From Chloroflexota bacterium (GTDB taxonomy: Bacteria > Chloroflexota > Anaerolineae > Promineifilales > Promineifilaceae): 16,596 bases of DNA. A program made the translations under genes and the position numbers. Position 1 is the first letter of the stretch; each line of letters begins with the position of its first letter. The stretch covers positions 1 to 16,596 of the forward strand of contig JAAEOP010000521.1 in the NCBI GenBank assembly GCA_024223125.1. The letters are read 5' to 3'. The notes beneath the pieces were generated by a model. It did not search any database. It was not told the origin of the DNA and saw nothing but the letters and a program-made list of their open reading frames with translations. Of this stretch, positions 15,570 through 16,596 are shown in pieces.

Positions 15570-15598
15570 TTGACTGTATTCTGGCTTCCACTTTATAA
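15570..15598 (+). promoter_or_regulatory. Sigma70-like promoter for the Ser/Thr kinase gene
   Basis: TTGACT (15570-15575) and TTATAA (15593-15598) are separated by 17 bases; TATAAC with 18 is equally possible. Transcription would start near 15605, leaving about 10 bases before the ATG. In that case the GGAGA at 15600-15604 would lie at or before the RNA start and the message would be almost leaderless. The 210-bp gap before it shows no clear terminator. Confidence 0.45.
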
Positions 15599-15614
15599 CG
15601 GAGATAAATAGAGA

Positions 15615-16596
15615 ATGAGTTTGGAACTCGACGGCCGTTATCACCTCCAAGATAAAATCGGCGAAGGCGGCATGGGTGCTGTCTATAAAGTAATAGATCG
15701 AAAGACCGGTGATACAGTTGCTCTTAAACAGGTGAACCTTCCTGTCGAATCTTTTCAATTCATAACTGATCCAGTAGGTGAACTTGAAGAGGATTACCGA
15801 CTGGCTCTAACTCGTGAATTTCAAACCCTCGCTTCCTTACACCATCCCTATATTATTAGCGTCCAGGATTACGGCTTCGACAGAGAAGGGAAGCCCTTCT
15901 ATACAATGAGCTATCTGTCGGACGCTCAGACGATTCAAGTTGCCGGTAAAGGAAAATCAAATAGTATAAAAATCCTCTATTTACAACAAGTCCTTCAGGC
16001 GCTTGCTTATTTACATCGGCGAAAGGTCCTGCATCGCGATTTGAAACCGGAAAATTTATTGGTGGCTGACGGTTCAGCATTTGTCTTAGATTTTGGTTTG
16101 TCTTCGCCTCTGGTAGAAGGTGATGCTTTTTCTTCTGGGGGCACACTGGCTTATCTAGCGCCGGAGGTGTGGGAAGATTATAAATACTCCCCAACATCAG
16201 ACATATATGCGATTGGGGTCATCGCATATGAAATGTTGGTTGGGAAGCATCCTTTTGCACCAATAGATGCCAATTTTATCGAAAGAGTTCTTGAAAAAGA
16301 GCCAGATTTTACACCCCTTGTTGACACACCTGCATTGGCAAGAGTTATCGAACGATTACTTATAAAAGATCCAGATCGACGATTTCAGAATGCTGACGAT
16401 GTGGTGCTGGCATTCGATGTGGCACTTAATAAAAAACGAATCACCGAATCTCTGGAAGTTCGCGAAAGTTACCTGCAAGCAGCTACCTTTGTCGGCCGTG
16501 AAAAAGAGATGAAGCAGCTTCAGACAGCCCTGACAAGAGCCGAGCAAGGGGACGGCTCTGTCTGGCTCATTGGCGGTGAGAGTGGTGTTGGTAAAA
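15615..16596 (+). CDS. Ser/Thr protein kinase with C-terminal AAA-type ATPase domain (partial, runs off the window)
   Basis: 327 residues are visible. The kinase domain covers about 8-272: Gly loop GEGGMGAVYK (16-25), catalytic Lys K38 (VALK), αC Glu E68, HRDLKPEN (140-147), DFG (159-161), APE (182-184) and SDIYAIGVIAYEML in helix F. All key residues are present, so it is probably active. A linker leads to TFVGREKEMKQLQTAL (291-306), the usual entry to an AAA_16/STAND-like ATPase, and the Walker A GGESGVGK (320-327) is the last thing in the window. Proteins of this layout are large and often end in GAF and histidine-kinase parts; that cannot be seen here. ATG 15615 is set by GGAGA 10 bases upstream and by the usual LDGRYHL kinase start. 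Confidence 0.92.
   Translation, partial: MSLELDGRYHLQDKIGEGGMGAVYKVIDRKTGDTVALKQVNLPVESFQFITDPVGELEEDYRLALTREFQTLASLHHPYIISVQDYGFDREGKPFYTMSYLSDAQTIQVAGKGKSNSIKILYLQQVLQALAYLHRRKVLHRDLKPENLLVADGSAFVLDFGLSSPLVEGDAFSSGGTLAYLAPEVWEDYKYSPTSDIYAIGVIAYEMLVGKHPFAPIDANFIERVLEKEPDFTPLVDTPALARVIERLLIKDPDRRFQNADDVVLAFDVALNKKRITESLEVRESYLQAATFVGREKEMKQLQTALTRAEQGDGSVWLIGGESGVGK

Larger units (their letters stand above)
14..15638. repeat. Highly iterated palindrome ACGGCCGT (29 exact copies, extended form AACGGCCGTT)
   Basis: Start positions of the exact 8-mer: 14, 147, 531, 1215, 1758, 3788, 3960, 4088, 4368, 5270, 6659, 7039, 7411, 7672, 7703, 8024, 9966, 10369, 10718, 11255, 11498, 12017, 12392, 12434, 12485, 12584, 12897, 14767, 15631. 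Because it is palindromic each copy counts once; about 0.25 is expected in this length with even base use. Twenty-four lie in reading frames, in all three phases: TAV (12), RP (7), NGR/DGR (5). Five are intergenic. Flanking bases often extend it to AAACGGCCGTTT. The central CGGCCG is shared by further one-mismatch copies not listed. Confidence 0.9.

Noticed and set aside
15459..15758. 99-codon minus-strand frame across the Ser/Thr kinase start
   Set aside because: Antisense to the kinase promoter and Gly loop, which have clear homology; no ribosome site or family.
1..16596. CRISPR array, tRNA/rRNA genes, transposase or phage genes
   Set aside because: No regularly spaced direct repeats with spacers, no tRNA-like clover sequence and no transposase or phage protein motifs were seen on reading both strands.

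Overview
The window looks like a piece of a Chloroflexota genome, probably an Anaerolineae-type lineage. This is inferred, not proven. The support is the style of the proteins (O-antigen-ligase/TPR giants, secreted-type cyclophilin, GAF-histidine kinases with stand-alone receivers, a Ser/Thr kinase running into an AAA ATPase), mid-range GC, and a very heavily repeated 8-bp palindrome, ACGGCCGT. I counted 29 copies of it on a direct read; about 0.25 would be expected by chance.

Left part (1-6856, minus strand). A three-gene operon reads leftwards: a 1497-residue membrane protein (O-antigen ligase-like region, second membrane block, TPR repeats, C-terminal cyclophilin), a WecA/TagO-type polyprenyl-phosphate sugar-1-phosphate transferase, and an MmcQ/YjbR-family protein cut by the window edge. 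The stop/start overlaps (GTGA, ATGGGTAA) suggest translational coupling. Transferase and ligase point to surface glycan or cell-wall polymer synthesis. Upstream lie a DinB-like protein and a carboxymuconolactone decarboxylase-like protein, overlapping by 8 bp, and before them a 53-residue two-helix membrane protein.

Centre (6857-12424, plus strand after a 473-bp divergent spacer). A compact group encodes an ApbE-type FMN transferase, two small single-helix membrane proteins (one with an acidic, His-rich tail), a ferric-reductase-like membrane protein with two pairs of haem-ligand histidines, and a membrane-anchored CxxCH haem protein. An OmpR-type regulator and its HAMP histidine kinase follow. 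I read this as a membrane redox module with its own two-component system. No protein in the window carries a recognisable flavinylation motif for the ApbE enzyme. Several intergenic hairpins separate the units, and there is a spaced TTAAC direct repeat upstream of apbE.

Right part (12425-16596, plus strand). A decayed receiver-domain fragment (12580-12873) is followed by a soluble GAF-histidine kinase and two single-domain response regulators in a tight operon. Then comes a Ser/Thr kinase whose C-terminal side begins an ATPase domain with a Walker A motif; it continues beyond the window. This part is visibly more AT-rich and is devoted to signal transduction.
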